Shown here one piece after another: positions 22,426 through 34,700 of a stretch of 64,000 bases of DNA. Within the stretch, counting starts at the first letter, position 1; each line of letters begins with the position of its first letter. Position numbers and translations under genes: made by a program. The notes under the pieces are model-generated. The model saw only the letters and a program-made list of their open reading frames with translations, had not been told where the DNA came from and searched no databases. Source of the DNA: Liolophura sinensis (Eukaryota; Mollusca; Polyplacophora; Chitonida; Chitonidae); NCBI RefSeq assembly GCF_032854445.1, contig NC_088307.1, positions 13,156,017 through 13,220,016 of the forward strand, given 5' to 3'.

Positions 22426-23254
22426 AGAAAGAAAGAGACCTTCCTAACCCACCTAATGCGCAAATTCCTAATCAAAATCTTAATGGTTAAATAAATAAAA
22501 ATTAAGATGGTTTTTGACCGAAGTGTGCACAGGTGAACAAATTTAGGTGTCAGTACTAGTTGTAGAAGAATATATTCGATGCGTGGCCTGGTCTTTGATT
22601 GGATGAAACCATGATGTGCATTAAACGGCATATTGACTTTAGGGGCGAAAAAGAGAACAAAAAAATTGTTTTACATGTATTTGTATAGACCTAAACCGAC
22701 TAATTAAAAATAAGTGATATCGGTATTTAACCTATATATCTAGCGTGTGCGTCATCACGCTATATCTGTCCGCAGTCTGAATGATCTGATGTATATTGGG
22801 CCACGAAATGGTTTGGTTTATTGTGCATTTAGCACGCAGCTAAATATTTACATGCATGTGGCTTCTATGCATATGGATGGCGTTATCTTGCATTGCGGAC
22901 GTCAAAGAGGCACAGGTGAAGCCTCAACCTGAATTAGCGCTTCTTTAATATTCCAAGAAGCTCAGTCTTCAAAACTGCACTTATTCAATGCTTCGTTTTT
23001 CCACTGCTGTTCACCTCTCCTTGCTCCCAATGATCACAAAATAGGTATATGTACCTATGCTGGCATTTGTTTTCTATATTCGACATGTTTCCCTCACAAA
23101 ATTTTAGGTCATGGCCAATCCATAAATCCATTTCTTACACAAAACAGTTCATTGGCTAAGGCATAACGAATCTAACTTTATGTAAGATACGATACAAAAA
23201 GCATAGCCGAAAAATTCGGGCCTTCCCACAAAATTGGAGAAAGCATGATTGATT

Positions 23255-23405
23255 GGTTCATTGGTTGATTTTATTTAACGTCATACTCAAGAATTTTTCA
23301 CCTATACGACGACAGTCAGTATCATGGATGGAAGAAATCGGAGTGTTTGGGGAAAACCAGTAACCTTGGCTAGCTCCTGACGAACTTTTCCAACATGTGA
23401 CATGT
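23255..23405 (-). repeat. Diverged SINE-A copy
   Basis: ATTTAACGTCATACTCAAGA then ATTTTTCACCTATACGACGA and ATCATGGATGGAAGAAATCG correspond to the SINE-A 3' half in minus orientation. Confidence 0.6.
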
Positions 23406-23830
23406 ATGTACATCTATATAAACATACATATGTGCCACCATACTGGTGGAAAATAAGTGGTTTTCAACGAACGTTAGACGGCGCAAACCATCACAGGGGA
23501 ATCGTCGACCGCTTGTCATTAATTCAGGCCAGCTGACAGTGAAAGCAGGGGACTGCACAGATTCCCTGTCCAAGGCCGCCTTAATCGATAATTGATTCGA
23601 GCTCGGGCTACGTACGGACTGAATCAGCTGCAAAGTGAATTGATTGTAGCTGCCATTGATTGTAACTGTCGTTGAGTGTAATTGTGAAGGAAAAGTGCTT
23701 AAAGACAAATGCATTATTTGCCTACATGCATTATTCGAAAAGGGAGAAAAGAACACTTGGTTTGCCGCTTGTAGCAAACATGATCCTCATAAGACTACAC
23801 TATACGAAAGTCACAACGATTAACTGTTCA

Positions 23831-23974
23831 TGTGGGAAGGTCTGCAGCTACCTGCGGATGGTCGTGGGTTTCCCCCGGACTCTGTCCGGTTTCCACCCAC
23901 CATAATGCTGGCCGCCGTCGTATAAGTGAAATATTCTTGAGTACAGCGTAAAACACCAATCAAAAAAAAAAAAA
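23831..23974 (+). repeat. SINE-A 3' fragment, plus orientation
   Basis: Begins GTGGGAAGGTCTGCAGCTAC and continues through CCACCATAATGCTGGCCGCC to an A-only tail. Close to the consensus, so a fairly recent 5'-truncated insertion. Confidence 0.9.
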
Positions 23975-24043
23975 TCTAGTGACAATGCACCAGTTCCAGT
24001 TTTCTGATTGACCAGTCAAGTTGTCCTGATTTTAAATCTTCAG

Positions 24044-24148
24044 CATGGAGGACAGTTAAAGCCGAGATTCAAGCCCTTTGGATTTACAAGGAGCGCTCCG
24101 GACCATAAGGCACAGAGCGTGCTTGACCCCATAATTTCCCAAGAATGG
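24044..24148 (+). CDS. Candidate internal exon, orphan
   Basis: An acceptor (TTTTAAATCTTCAG) and donor (GTACGT) bracket 105 nt, exactly 35 codons in phase 0-0, reading HGGQLKPRFKPFGFTRSAPD and ending SQEW. The sequence has balanced composition and looks coding, but I do not recognise it and found no neighbouring exon. It could belong to an unrecognised gene upstream of acylphosphatase or to a pseudogene fragment. Confidence 0.4.
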
Positions 24149-24687
24149 GTACGTCAATACACTGATATAGACCTATGTAAACTCAAAAGCTAGGTCTATA
24201 CTTAGCGAAATTTATGCAGGCTCAATCAGAAAAGTGTGGGTAAATGTTGTTGTTGTTGTTGCTATTTATTGGTAATAAATATTATGTGTACGCCTAAAAA
24301 GCGGACTACCGGGATTTTCGAGTTTTGAGGGTTTTTTTTATTTTAATTTTACAGCCCTATGTGTTGGTTGGTAGATTCATGTTGACTGTGTCTTTAGTAC
24401 CTATATAGTCTATCATGTATAACCCAATCCTATGTATATGCAGGTCAGTTAAACCGATATAGAGCCACAAAAGACCTAGCAAAAAGTGGATTTGAACTTA
24501 CATCCTCCTCAATCAAAATACTATAGTGGTCGGAGCTGAGGCAAGCAGTATGCTTACCGCGTCCTAGAAAGTGCTTACATTATTCTGTTGTGGGCAACGC
24601 CATTCCGAAAAATACTTCCGAACTATTAATTCATCTTTCCCGGCAATCATAGATTAACTATGTCTGTAGACCTATGTATGTTTTCAG

Positions 24688-25015
24688 CCATATGACGACG
24701 AGGTGACGGCAGTGTGTATAGGCCCATATACTTTGTCCTGTTGTATAGCAAGGCGAGTCCAAGCTCCCGCCATTGGAGTGCCATGCCGAAGACACCAGAC
24801 TGAGACATGACAACCCACCCAGTCACATTATTAGTGCATGGCACCAAGACAACAAGCCCTGTTTCCTTGCTCAAACCTCTCCATGCTGAGCGCCACGCGA
24901 GGCAACAACAAGTAGGCCTAGGATTTTTAAAGTGTTTGTCATGACCCAACCCGGGGTTTGATCCTAGGTCTCCCGTCTTCGAGGACGGTCTAACCATTAG
25001 GCCACCGAAGCGGTC
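24688..25015 (-). repeat. SINE-C copy, minus orientation
   Basis: Tail-side CAGCCATATGACGACGAGGT at left; body with ACAACCCACCCAGTCACATT and CATGCTGAGCGCCACGCGAG; head at right with CGGGGTTTGATCCTAGG (B box) and TCTAACCATTAGGCCACCGA (A box). About 328 bp. Confidence 0.85.
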
Positions 25016-25272
25016 ACAAATTTAACTGTTGAAAAAGAGAGACCAACAACTAGAATTAAACAGCTTGGCTGGAATGAAAGCTGTATATCATAATGCGTGT
25101 AAATCATCAGAGCTTTCCTAGGCCTAAATTCCATGGGTTGACGTGCAAGTCTTCTGAGAGTAGTTTCCCTTTGTTCAAACTCTCCTGTGAACAGGAGCCG
25201 TCTTGAAGCAGCAATGGAAACGTAAACAAACCATTTTGAGAGAAGTTGTTTTTTTCACAAACAAATTTAAAC

Positions 25273-28200
25273 ATGCCAAATCTGTTATCGCTTGAATTTG
25301 AAATCTTTGGAAGGGTACAAGGTAAGTTATATGTTTCTAGAAGAAGACAAATACTTGAGAGTTACTAACGTCTTTCGTTACTGAAGTTGACGGTTGAGCG
25401 CCGGTGATTTCGTCATACGGTGTCCAATTTTCGCTACGAGCAGATGCCTAGACCCAGTTATCCCATTTGTGTAGGCCTGCTGAAATTTGCCTGTTTCTTG
25501 ACAGTTCTTACAGGTTATAAGAACAAAAACATATTTGGTAAAAAGCAAAACTTAAAGAGGTATGATCTAAATTTTACATTATGGCCATTGAAATTAATGC
25601 AGTACTGGTCATTACATATTAACATTACATACTACTTAGTTAATTTTTACCCCTGGATCACTCATTGTTTTATATTTGGATTGGCTAAGCTAAGGCCAGT
25701 CCAAATATAAATATGCGAACACCTGGGTGACTAGGTTTGCTTTTTACTAAGTAGCAGACCTGGCGAAGTGGGCTAACGTAAACTCGCAGTTTTTTTAACA
25801 CGATAGACGTACATGTAGGGACTTCTACGAGGGAAATGAAATGATGCGAACTAACAAGAGACCGACTGGATTGGCGATAACTATTCAAGCTTTCCAATGT
25901 TGTGACAGACACAGATTTTAGTGTCTTCTGTCTATAATCAGAACCGCATCTACAGACTCTCACATCGAAAAATGCTGAAAAGAATCCAAAAGCGAAATAT
26001 ACTTGAGCAATTCACAACAAAACGTTATGGACAATAGGATTCATTTCAAACACGAGTTATTTTGGCCATACACTACAATAATGCCAGGAGGTTTTACTAA
26101 AACTAGGGGACGTTCAGGAAAATGGGTGTTTTGACCTACATTCCAAATGAATATCCCCTGACCCTTACACATAAAATGTATTTAGTGATATTTAATATTG
26201 TTTTTTTTTTGCTTTATTTCAGGTGTATTTTTTCGGAAGGTGAGTTTTCAGTTGATTAATTTCTACATCGTCATTGGCAACATTCAGCCAAAAAGTACAT
26301 CTTCTGATTGTTAGATGAATATAAATAATGCTATCTGTGTTAAAACAGACACCATCCTGCCCCTCTTCAGAGATAGTTATCAGTTTGCTGTAGTTTTTTT
26401 ATAGACAAAAAGTCAAGTTTCATAAATATGTTTCTTAGCAATACATCAATATCTTTGTTTATAATTGCACCCAAAGTGATAATTTATGTCTCATTCAGTA
26501 TATCATTGAAATGTTTACTGGTGGAGAGAAAAGAAATCAGATTCATTTTTAACTTAAAGCTGCATTGTAGCTTGTGGGTGCAGCGTTCTACTCCTCTGTA
26601 TGGGACTAGTGGTCTCTTTGGCATTATGCTTTCTATCACACTTTCGACATTTAAGCTTTGGGTGTGATAAAAGGAAAGAATGTTTAGTTCTATCCTGGCC
26701 ATTTCAGCACGGTATAACAGCTGGGTTATTGGGACTACTCTGCTACAAGAATACACTTTCTTTACATGGCTGAAATAACATTGAATGATCGAGGTTTATA
26801 AACACCACTTTGTCAGTACTGCAGCCATATTGTGGTGAGAAAATAATGTTAAAAAAGAGATGTAATACCCTAAATATCGAACAATCCAGACACTAACTTG
26901 GCTTTTGAAGCATTGTGCCTTCATTTGCTGTGAAATATTGACGTTATTACCTAACATATCTTAGCATCTGAATTTCACAGTAAGAAACCAGCAAAGAGCT
27001 TCCTAATGAAGCTTGGGAGCCTCCGTGGCTCAGCTGGTTAGCACGCTAGCGCAGCCTAATGACCCAGGAGCATCTCACCAATGCGGTCACTGTATGTTTA
27101 AGTCCAGCTCATGTTGGTTTCCTCTCCAGTCGTACGTGGGAAGGTCTGCAGAAACCTGCAGATGGTCGTGGGTTTCCACAGGGCTCTGCCCGGTTTCCAC
27201 CCACCATAATGCTGGCCACCGTCGTATAAGTGAAATATTTTTGAGCACGGTGTAAAACACCAATCAAATAAATAAATAAATCCTAATGAATCTTCAAATA
27301 AAGGCCCCACATACATGCACGTAAATATAGTTACATGTATTTTGTTCCATGCCAGTACTTTGTGTTACAGTACACCCAGAAGAAGGCCACAGAGCTGGGT
27401 CTTGCTGGCTGGGTCAGGAACACCAGCCAGGGAACAGTCCAGGGTGTAGCCCAGGGACCAGCCCCTAAGATAACGTCCATGTAAGGGAGACAACTGTGCC
27501 TTCTGAAGGCTACATGTAAATAGTCTGAATTTGCATTTCAGGGCCTGGTTGTTCAAAACGGGTTTATATCTTAATGTCAGATTTGACTTTAAGCCAAGTC
27601 TTCAATTTTGTTCTTAGCCTAAAAAAGTTGCGTAACATTGTATGAAATATGAACTAAAAGTGCTGCTGTAATAATTTGACTTTGGCTAAATTTTTAAACA
27701 TAAAATATGATTTAATATCAGTATTAGTGAATACATTTTCGAACAACTGGCTAAATTTTTAAACATAAAATATGATTTAATATCGGTGTTAGTGAATACA
27801 TTTTCGACCATCTAGGCCCAGGAGTCACGTTGGTTCACACAAGTTTAGGCAAGAAGGGTGCAGGGCTCTCACAATCTGAGTTGACTCAGAAAATGCAAGA
27901 TGTTAGCTTGAGCCTCTCACCTTGTCTTGTACAAACGAGTGTGAATTCCTGAGACTCCTGAATGACTCTAATGTCAAGATGTAGCTGTACTACTGTTACA
28001 TCTCTCCATCCCAGACTCCATATATCACCACTAAAATTGAAAAAAATCAGTAGTGCATGTTGTGCTGGACAGCAATATTGAATTTGGATTTTTGATATAC
28101 CCATATTGCTCCCAGAGTTGCTTTGGCTTACATCTGCAACTTTTTGGATCTAAATGATTCAAAAATAGAAAATTTTTAATAGAATTTTGCTTTGGGTTGT

Positions 28201-29334
28201 CCCATGTAAAGCCTGAACTGCTCAGACCAAAATTGACTAAGCTTAAATTGCCGAATTGGTTTGCTTTAGACCTAAATTGATTAGAATTGGACCTATAGGC
28301 CTATTGTTTTTGCTTAGACCTGAAAAGACCTTAAAGTAAACTTTAAGTAAATAAAACCATCCAGAAGTCCTCGCAACCTCAACTCAATCAACAGCCTAGA
28401 GTCCACGTGGAAGGCCCCGGTATACGAATCAACCTCCCCTACATTGGTCCAACCAGCCACAAAATAGCCCGCCTAATAAAACAGTCAACTGGAATAGAAA
28501 CAGTCTTCAGAAGCCTGACCACACTAAAGACCCACCTACATGCCACAGGAAAGAAGACACCAACCAAACCCCAGCCACCCAAAGGAGTTGTCTACCAATT
28601 AAAATGCAGTTGCAACAACTCCTACATAGGTGAAACAGGCAGACCGCTTCAAACCAGAATTAAAGAACACCAATCATCAGTACAGAAACTTGACTCCAAA
28701 TCTGCCATATCTGACCACATACATGAAAACCCATCCCACAACATCAACTGGAATACAGTCAGGACACTGAACATGAATCAGCCCCATTGGAAGAAACGAA
28801 AACTACAGGAAGCCATCCAGATTAAGAGATTAAAGCCCAGCCTGAACAGAGATCACGGCATCTACCTCCCCTCAGCTTATGATCTGCTAATCCTCCAAAC
28901 CGCTCAGGAACCCCACCGAGCCTAGTCAGTACCCCAACACCCACCCCAGGACACCTTAATCCCCTTGAGGACTGTTTACCCTCTTTTTGTTTTATCTGGT
29001 GACATTTGCATCTCTTGCCATATATAAGTGCTGTAGTAACTTTGATGTCATTCACTTGATAACGATGCTAGTATCTGCATCGAAACGTTGTGTTAAATAA
29101 ACAAAGAAGTTGTACATCCATAAGAATGCCTTGTCCAGTGTTAGAACAGTTGTAAACAAAAAAGCAATGTGTGACATGGTAACATTTATAAGTTTTGTTT
29201 TTATTTTATTTTTTAGGAAAACCTGGCTTCAGACGACAGGCAGTCCAAGCTCACAGATAGAAAAGGCCGAGTTTAAAGAAACAGCTATTTCGACTCCACA
29301 GTTCAAGAAATTCAGCATTGACAAAACGCGCTGA
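25273..29334 (+). CDS. ACYP: Acylphosphatase (4 exons, 97 aa)
   Basis: Exons: 25273-25321, 26223-26239, 27371-27480, 29217-29334; all GT-AG, phases 1, 0, 2, totalling 98 codons with stop. The protein carries the family signature in order: FEIFGRVQGVFFRKYTQKKA, then GLAGWVRNTSQGTVQGVAQG, then WLQTTGSPSSQIEKAEF. Acylphosphatases hydrolyse carboxyl-phosphate bonds such as acetyl phosphate or 1,3-bisphosphoglycerate; the conserved catalytic Arg (in FFRK) and Asn (in VRNTSQG) are both present. Length matches the usual 98-100 residues. The start is the only ATG giving the normal N-terminus, in the context AAACATGCC. Exon 2 is a 17-nt microexon carrying the catalytic arginine. A Penelope-like element fragment and other repeats sit in intron 3 and a SINE-A in intron 2. 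ACYP1 and ACYP2 types cannot be separated here. Cytosolic, intact. Confidence 0.95.
27017..27281 (+). repeat. SINE-A, full length, with target-site duplication
   Basis: Head GAGCCTCCGTGGCTCAGCTG with GGTTAGCACGCTAGCGC, B box ATGTTTAAGTCCAGC (mutated), tail CAATCAAATAAATAAATAAA. The flanks TCCTAATGAAGCTT (27001-27014) and TCCTAATGAATCTT (27281-27294) form a 14-bp duplication with one mismatch. It lies in intron 2 of acylphosphatase. Confidence 0.93.
27688..27811. repeat. ~67-bp direct duplication
   Basis: GGCTAAATTTTTAAACATAA followed by AATATGATTTAATATC and GTGAATACATTTTCGA occurs twice in tandem with few differences. Intron 3 of acylphosphatase. Confidence 0.8.
28350..29105 (+). mobile_element. 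Penelope-like retroelement, 3' part with GIY-YIG endonuclease
   Basis: An open frame from about 28347 to 28925 encodes the C-terminal end of a Penelope-like element polyprotein. The GIY-YIG endonuclease domain is recognisable: VVYQLKCSCNNSYIGETGRP, then LQTRIKEHQSS, SAISDHIHENPSHNINW, KKRKLQEAIQIKRLKPSLN and the terminal IYLPSAYDLL. Downstream comes the family's typical 3' end with CATCGAAACGTTGTGTTAAA and TAAACAAAGAAG. The reverse transcriptase part is absent, so only the 3' portion inserted or survived. It sits in acylphosphatase intron 3 in the same orientation as the gene. Confidence 0.88.
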
Positions 29335-30059
29335 CAACCAGCTGAAAGTTAAGAGGATCTTTGTAGATGGATGTATGCATATATCCAAACATTTAATTGC
29401 TTATCTTGCCTTGGTACAGTTTCATAGTGTACATGTATTGCCGTTTTGTTTTACCAAAACCTTATTTATTTGGGTATTAATTTATGCCATGCTTGGTTGT
29501 AATGTTAAATGTATGTGTGTGTTTATTTATGGCTTTCTTTACACATATAAATGAAGATACACACATGTAACATAGATTGAACAGAGCAGAGCTTCTGCTG
29601 TAGGCCCTACAAATGGCCTTATTCATGCTGTAATGTACTTGACTAATTATGTGTAATAACATGTCTTTTCACAAATGTGAAACACAAACACGTTGTGTTT
29701 TTTTTTTCTTTTCTTTTCTTTTCTTACACTTCTCATACAGTTAGTGTGAGGATATAATATAATTAAACACGGACAGCGTAGAGGTATTATATAGCTGTCC
29801 TTCATCCTAAACATTTTGGTTTGAAAGACCATATACCAGTTAGAGATAATCTTGACTCCCACTTTCTGGATTGATCTCTCTGGCAAGCACATTTGCAATC
29901 AGTTGTGATGCTTGGGCATGTTGATTCCCTGTTGTTCTCCCATTCTCTCAGTTTTGGCATTTCGCTAAGGAGAAATATTGAGACTATGGGTTTAAATCCA
30001 GTTCTTGCAGACTCTGCTAAGACTGATATTCAAGGGGCAGTTGTTTCCTCCAATTTCAT

Positions 30060-30265
30060 GAACCCATAAACTGGAATGGTTTGATTTAGATTTGGTTGTT
30101 TAACACCATGCACTCAACTGGGCTTTCACTTTACACAGTGGCCGTCATCTTTGTGAGGTGAGCAAACCAGTGTGCATTGGGTGAACAGAAACCACTGACC
30201 TTTGGCAGGTTGCTGACAAACCCGTCCACTGTCACAAATACCATATTGAAGGAAGACAAGCAGTC
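30060..30265 (-). repeat. Diverged SINE-like fragment
   Basis: GGTTGTTTAACACCATGCAC, TTACACAGTGGCCGTCATCT and CTTTGGCAGGTTGCTGACAA resemble the SINE-A 3' half in minus orientation but with many changes; possibly a sister subfamily. Confidence 0.4.
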
Positions 30266-30299
30266 TTGTAGAATGAAGTTGCGTTTACAAAATCGGGAC

Positions 30300-30672
30300 C
30301 AGCCCGGATAGCACAGTTGGTAGAGCATCTGCTTTGGAACCGGTAGATCCAGGATCAATCCACCTAAGATAGGTGGATTAGGTCACACCTAAGGCTTAAA
30401 AAGAGGAAGTTGTAACTTCCTCGCTTGGCGTTCAGCATGTAGGGGATAGTGCAACGACTTGTTGACCAATATCAGTGTAATGGCTCGGGCGTGGCAGCTT
30501 ACTTGCCTTCGGTAAGTCGTCTCAGTGAGGCAGCACTAGATAAAAAGAGTGGTGGAAATCTGTCCTGCAACAAGGAGGCACATTACACGTACATGCAGCC
30601 TAAGGATTCCTTCGTCGTCATATGACTGAAAAATTATTGAGTACGATGTTAAACCCCAAGCACTCACTCACT
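30300..30672 (+). repeat. SINE-B, near full length, plus orientation
   Basis: tRNA-like head AGCCCGGATAGCACAGTTGG then TAGAGCATCTGC (A box) and AGGATCAATCC (B box); body with GGAAGTTGTAACTTCCTCGC and CAACGACTTGTTGACC; tail GTCATATGACTGAAAAATTA then TTGAGTACGATGTTAAACCC. Possible short duplication CAAAATCGG on both sides (30288 and 30678). Confidence 0.88.
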
Positions 30673-31624
30673 CACATCCAAAATCGGCTTATAAAGAGTG
30701 GTTATTGAGTGCTTATTGTCACCAATGCTTCTTATGCATGCTCAAATGGATGAAATCCACAAATACCCTGCCTTTTTTAGCAGGTACCTGACAAACCACC
30801 TAACTTAAAGCAGCATTCAATCCAGCAAGAGCTGGATTTGAACTCCCAACCTTGCTGGTCACAGCCAAATCTGATGAGAGAAGAACCAGGCCTTAGCTGA
30901 ACAAAAATGCTCAAGAAAAATACACGTCATGACAATCAACTATACTTGTACAAGTCAATGATCAACAAACACATCGGTAAAGCCATCTGGTAAAGAGGAA
31001 TTCAGGGCATTTATTTCCTCAACAGAACAGCTTATAAATGCAACATTTGCATTAGACATGTTCTATAATTAAATGCCTTCACAAGGGTACCAAATAAAAT
31101 CTAAAGCTTCAACTGTAGAAACAAGTTCATACGTACTTATACTGTACAACAGACATGATGGTGGAAATGATAATGGAGGTTTATTTACAGGCGAATATTT
31201 ACACGGAGATTGACAATGGTGCTTAATGTATCTAAATGCATTATCTGTGCGAAGATGAAAATGAAATGTTTGGAGCCGAGATCTATGGGGAACCATGGCT
31301 AACAGCTGAGAATGTCACCAATATGCTATAACAAAAAATTATCACAAAAAGATAAAAGCATCTTTCTTCACACACATGTAAGCAACTTGTGACAAAGCCA
31401 ATCATACTATGTTTAGGGGGAAATATTTAAATGCACTTATCTATCGGGCAGAACTTTTTCTTCTTTCTGAAATGCTACTATTAACCCCTTTCAGACCCAT
31501 AGACCAAACTTCATTTAAACTAGAATCAAACCTGTGAAATTTACTTACTAAAACAACAATTTTGTTGATCTTCAGTAGACGTTCACCCTGTCAAATTTAC
31601 TTACATGTATGCTGCCCAGCCTTT

Positions 31625-31680
31625 GGAAGATAAATCCCTCTCCCCTCCCTCCTCGCCCCCCCCTCCCCCCCCCCCCAAAT
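31625..31680. repeat. C-rich low-complexity tract
   Basis: A run of C and CCCT with few interruptions, including ten or more consecutive C. G-rich on the minus strand. Confidence 0.8.
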
Positions 31681-32914
31681 AAGCAGTGACTGTATTAGTA
31701 ACAAAAAAAGAAATAGTGAGCGATGTATAGACAAGGGCAAAATGGATCCTTGCATTCCAACAGGTTTTTTATCATTTCCTTATGTTCTATCAGGACAGCA
31801 GTCAGTTGGCGGTGGATTTGCTTCTGTTCATATCGAAGTTAGCCAGGTAACTAGTAAACGACCAAGGGGCATAGCTCTGCTAATAAGAATCTCAATAGGG
31901 TACATTTTGATTTAAGTGTGAAAGAATTCTCTTGACAGCACAATAACCAACCATACGTCTGTTGTCTTTAATACTGCGTCAACATTTTGTACTATTATCA
32001 CAGTTGAGAATGGAGAGACAAACATAGGGAAGACAAAGTGTTTGACCTTAACGACAGCATGAATAATGAAAGTAAACTGAACATAATAATTCTAAATCTG
32101 GCAAACATCACACATTCAGGTATCTTTGGACATATTCTAAATTAGGTCATCGGGAAAGTATATTGAGGTGAAGTTCTCAACAAGAAGATAAGTCCCAACA
32201 AGTAGCCTACTTGTATTTTAAGCTTTAAGTGTTTGGAAGAGCTAAAGGGAATATTTCCAGGCTCTGCTGGAATTTGCATAAAGAATAAAATTATAAAGGA
32301 AAAAATGTCCGAAATTCCTCAACTAAGATGGTCTTGAAAGTTCTCACCCAATACATGAAGCATAAATAATACTATAAGTAGATCTAAGCTCATTTGCATA
32401 ATTTTCCACGGGAATTAAACACAGCCAAACATATTAATGTTCGGATTGTTCACAGCCAGGTATAAACTGCAAGACTAATGTGTTCACACCCCTACCCAAA
32501 ATTCTTGGGACTCTGTGTCACTGTAGCAATGTACATGTTTACCACCAGAGATAGGGTTCAGACTTTAAACTGGTACTCCATTCACGACAGGAAAGAAATC
32601 ATTGCTCTAAACAATCATTATTGACCATAAACGCCCACTCATACCTCTGCATTGTCTGACTACCAGATGCATTTTATTTTAAGACGGTGCATGTTCCACA
32701 ATTCAACATGTTTTTAAAGGACAAGTGACCTTAAATCTATCATTTTTTTCACAACAAATGGGAATAAATCCTTTGGCACCATATGAAATATTTTCAACAC
32801 AATATCCTATGCAAAAACTTACACAAAACTCTACAAAACTGAAATCTCCAAAAGCACAAGTCTAAAGTATAACATAGGCATCTACATGTACCTGACCTGC
32901 ACCAAAATAATATA

Positions 32915-33045
32915 CATGTAGCAACAGCTGAAATCAAGACAAAATCATACACATGTACGTAACAACAGCTGAAATCGAGACAAAATCATACACATGTACG
33001 TAGCAACAGCTGAAATCAAGAGAAAATCATATACATGTATGTACC
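32915..33045. repeat. ~42-bp tandem repeat, three copies
   Basis: AACAGCTGAAATCAAGACAA then AATCATACACATGTACGTA recurs three times with minor changes. Confidence 0.85.
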
Positions 33046-33514
33046 AACAACTACATACACTAACTACATGTTGGAAAAGTCGTCTTTCCTTTCCAAAATT
33101 ATTGGAGAATTGTTTCAAGTCCAGCCATGATTGTACATTAAAACGAGATAAAAATACAGACCTTTTTTACACATTTATATTAAACGTTTTGTGAATCTGT
33201 CTTCACCTGTGTTCGCATGGAAGAGCTTCACATACATATATGTCCAAAGAACACCACTTTTTTTTTTTTTTTTTTTTCTCGCCCAGATCCAGTTCAGTCT
33301 ATACACAGCTTCAGCAGTCTACTGAATCACAAAGTAGGAAACTCTTATTTATTCAAAGCAAACTGAACTTCTTCTTGTAATGAATGCAGTATACAACGGT
33401 CTGCTCTGGACATAATGTTACACCAAAACACCGCCAACAGCTTAATAGTTCTGAACTAGAACTGTGTAACTGGCCATCAAAAGTTCTGGGTTTTATTTTA
33501 CATTCTCAACACAA

Positions 33515-33595
33515 AAACATAAACTTATTTGATTCGGTGTTATATTCTGTACTCCAGAATATTTCACATATGACTCTGGCCAGCATTAGTGAACA
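33515..33595 (-). repeat. SINE-A fragment
   Basis: TTATTTGATTCGGTGTTATA then TCTGTACTCCAGAATATTTC and TCTGGCCAGCATTA match the SINE-A 3' end in minus orientation. Confidence 0.6.
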
Positions 33596-33724
33596 CATAC
33601 AGGTTACTTGCATACTGTATATTAATATTTGAAACAGTCGAGGCAGACTTTCTCAAATGAGGCAGACTTTCTCATGTGAGGCAGAATTGTGAACCAAAGA
33701 GATTAAATGACTATCTTTTTGATT

Positions 33725-33872
33725 TATAATAAACATTTATTTCACTGGTGTTTTATGCCGTACTCAAGAATATTTCACTTATACGACAGCAGCCAGCATT
33801 ATGGTGGGAGGAAACCGAGCAGAGCCGGTTGGGTGGGGGGAGGGGGGGCGATGACCATCCGCAGGTAGCTGT
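33725..33872 (-). repeat. SINE-A 3' fragment, minus orientation
   Basis: ATTTATTTCACTGGTGTTTT, GCCGTACTCAAGAATATTTC and AGCATTATGGTGGGAGGAAA are present; a G-rich expansion (GGTGGGGGGAGGGGGGG) interrupts it, and the copy stops after CATCCGCAGGTAGCTG. Confidence 0.85.
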
Positions 33873-34059
33873 GGTTCACTTCTGTTTTTCAAATTAATGG
33901 GTTTACAAAGTCTTGTGAAAGTAGTCCCTCCTAAAATCTGTATGATCAGCCATGGACTTATTTTCATTCTGTTTGACAGGATTGTAAGAACTGTTCATTT
34001 TCTGGAAGTCTGTGTCAACCTTACAAGACCAGATTCTACCTTCTCAGTCAGAGGGGACA

Positions 34060-34700
34060 GTCCATCACCTGGGTATGATATATACTGTCCAGACAGACAG
34101 TACAGGTGTTTTGATGTTAAACATCTCAGCCATGATTTGTACATACACACTGCACAGATATTCAGGTGTTCCAAAATCTCAGCCATGATTAACACACATA
34201 AACAGCACAAAGACTCAGATGTTCTAGAATTATTGCATAAGTATATCTTATGTGTTCAGATGTTAACCCCACTGCCATGATTTATACACACATGCAGATA
34301 GAAAAGATGTTTAAATTTTCAACACTTCATCCATGATTAACACACAAGTTGTATAGGTATTTTCAATAGAGGTTTAGCACCTTAGCCATCACTTTACACA
34401 AATGAACAGTGCATGTTCTGTGAAGATCAACAATTCATCCATGATTAAAACTCATGAGTACAGATGTTTAGAAAATTAACATCACATCCATGATTAACTC
34501 AGGGACAAGTACAGGTGTTTAAAAGTTCAACATCACCACTATAATACACATGAGTACGGTACAGGTGTTTAGAAGATCAACTCTTGAACTTTGAACAATA
34601 CTCATGAACAGGTTTTCATAAGTTCAGCACCTCTGTCTTAGCTAATTTACAAGAACAGCAAAGTTGTTCAGCAACTTAGCCATTTCTAAAAACAGTCATG
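34060..34700. repeat. Degenerate 40-50-bp repeats in the presumed SWT1 3' UTR
   Basis: Loose repetition of AGCCATGATTAACACAC, ACAGATGTT and TCAACATC-type words, spacing uneven. Probably an old minisatellite. Confidence 0.5.

Larger units (their letters stand above)
18748..25272. other. Intergenic region with repeats and two orphan exon candidates
   Basis: About 6.5 kb between the CUB gene and acylphosphatase. It contains SINE-A and SINE-C copies, one MITE-1, a copy of dispersed repeat F, a short 23-bp tandem repeat, and two plus-strand exon candidates (20389-20502 and 24044-24148). No complete gene was assembled. Confidence 0.5.
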
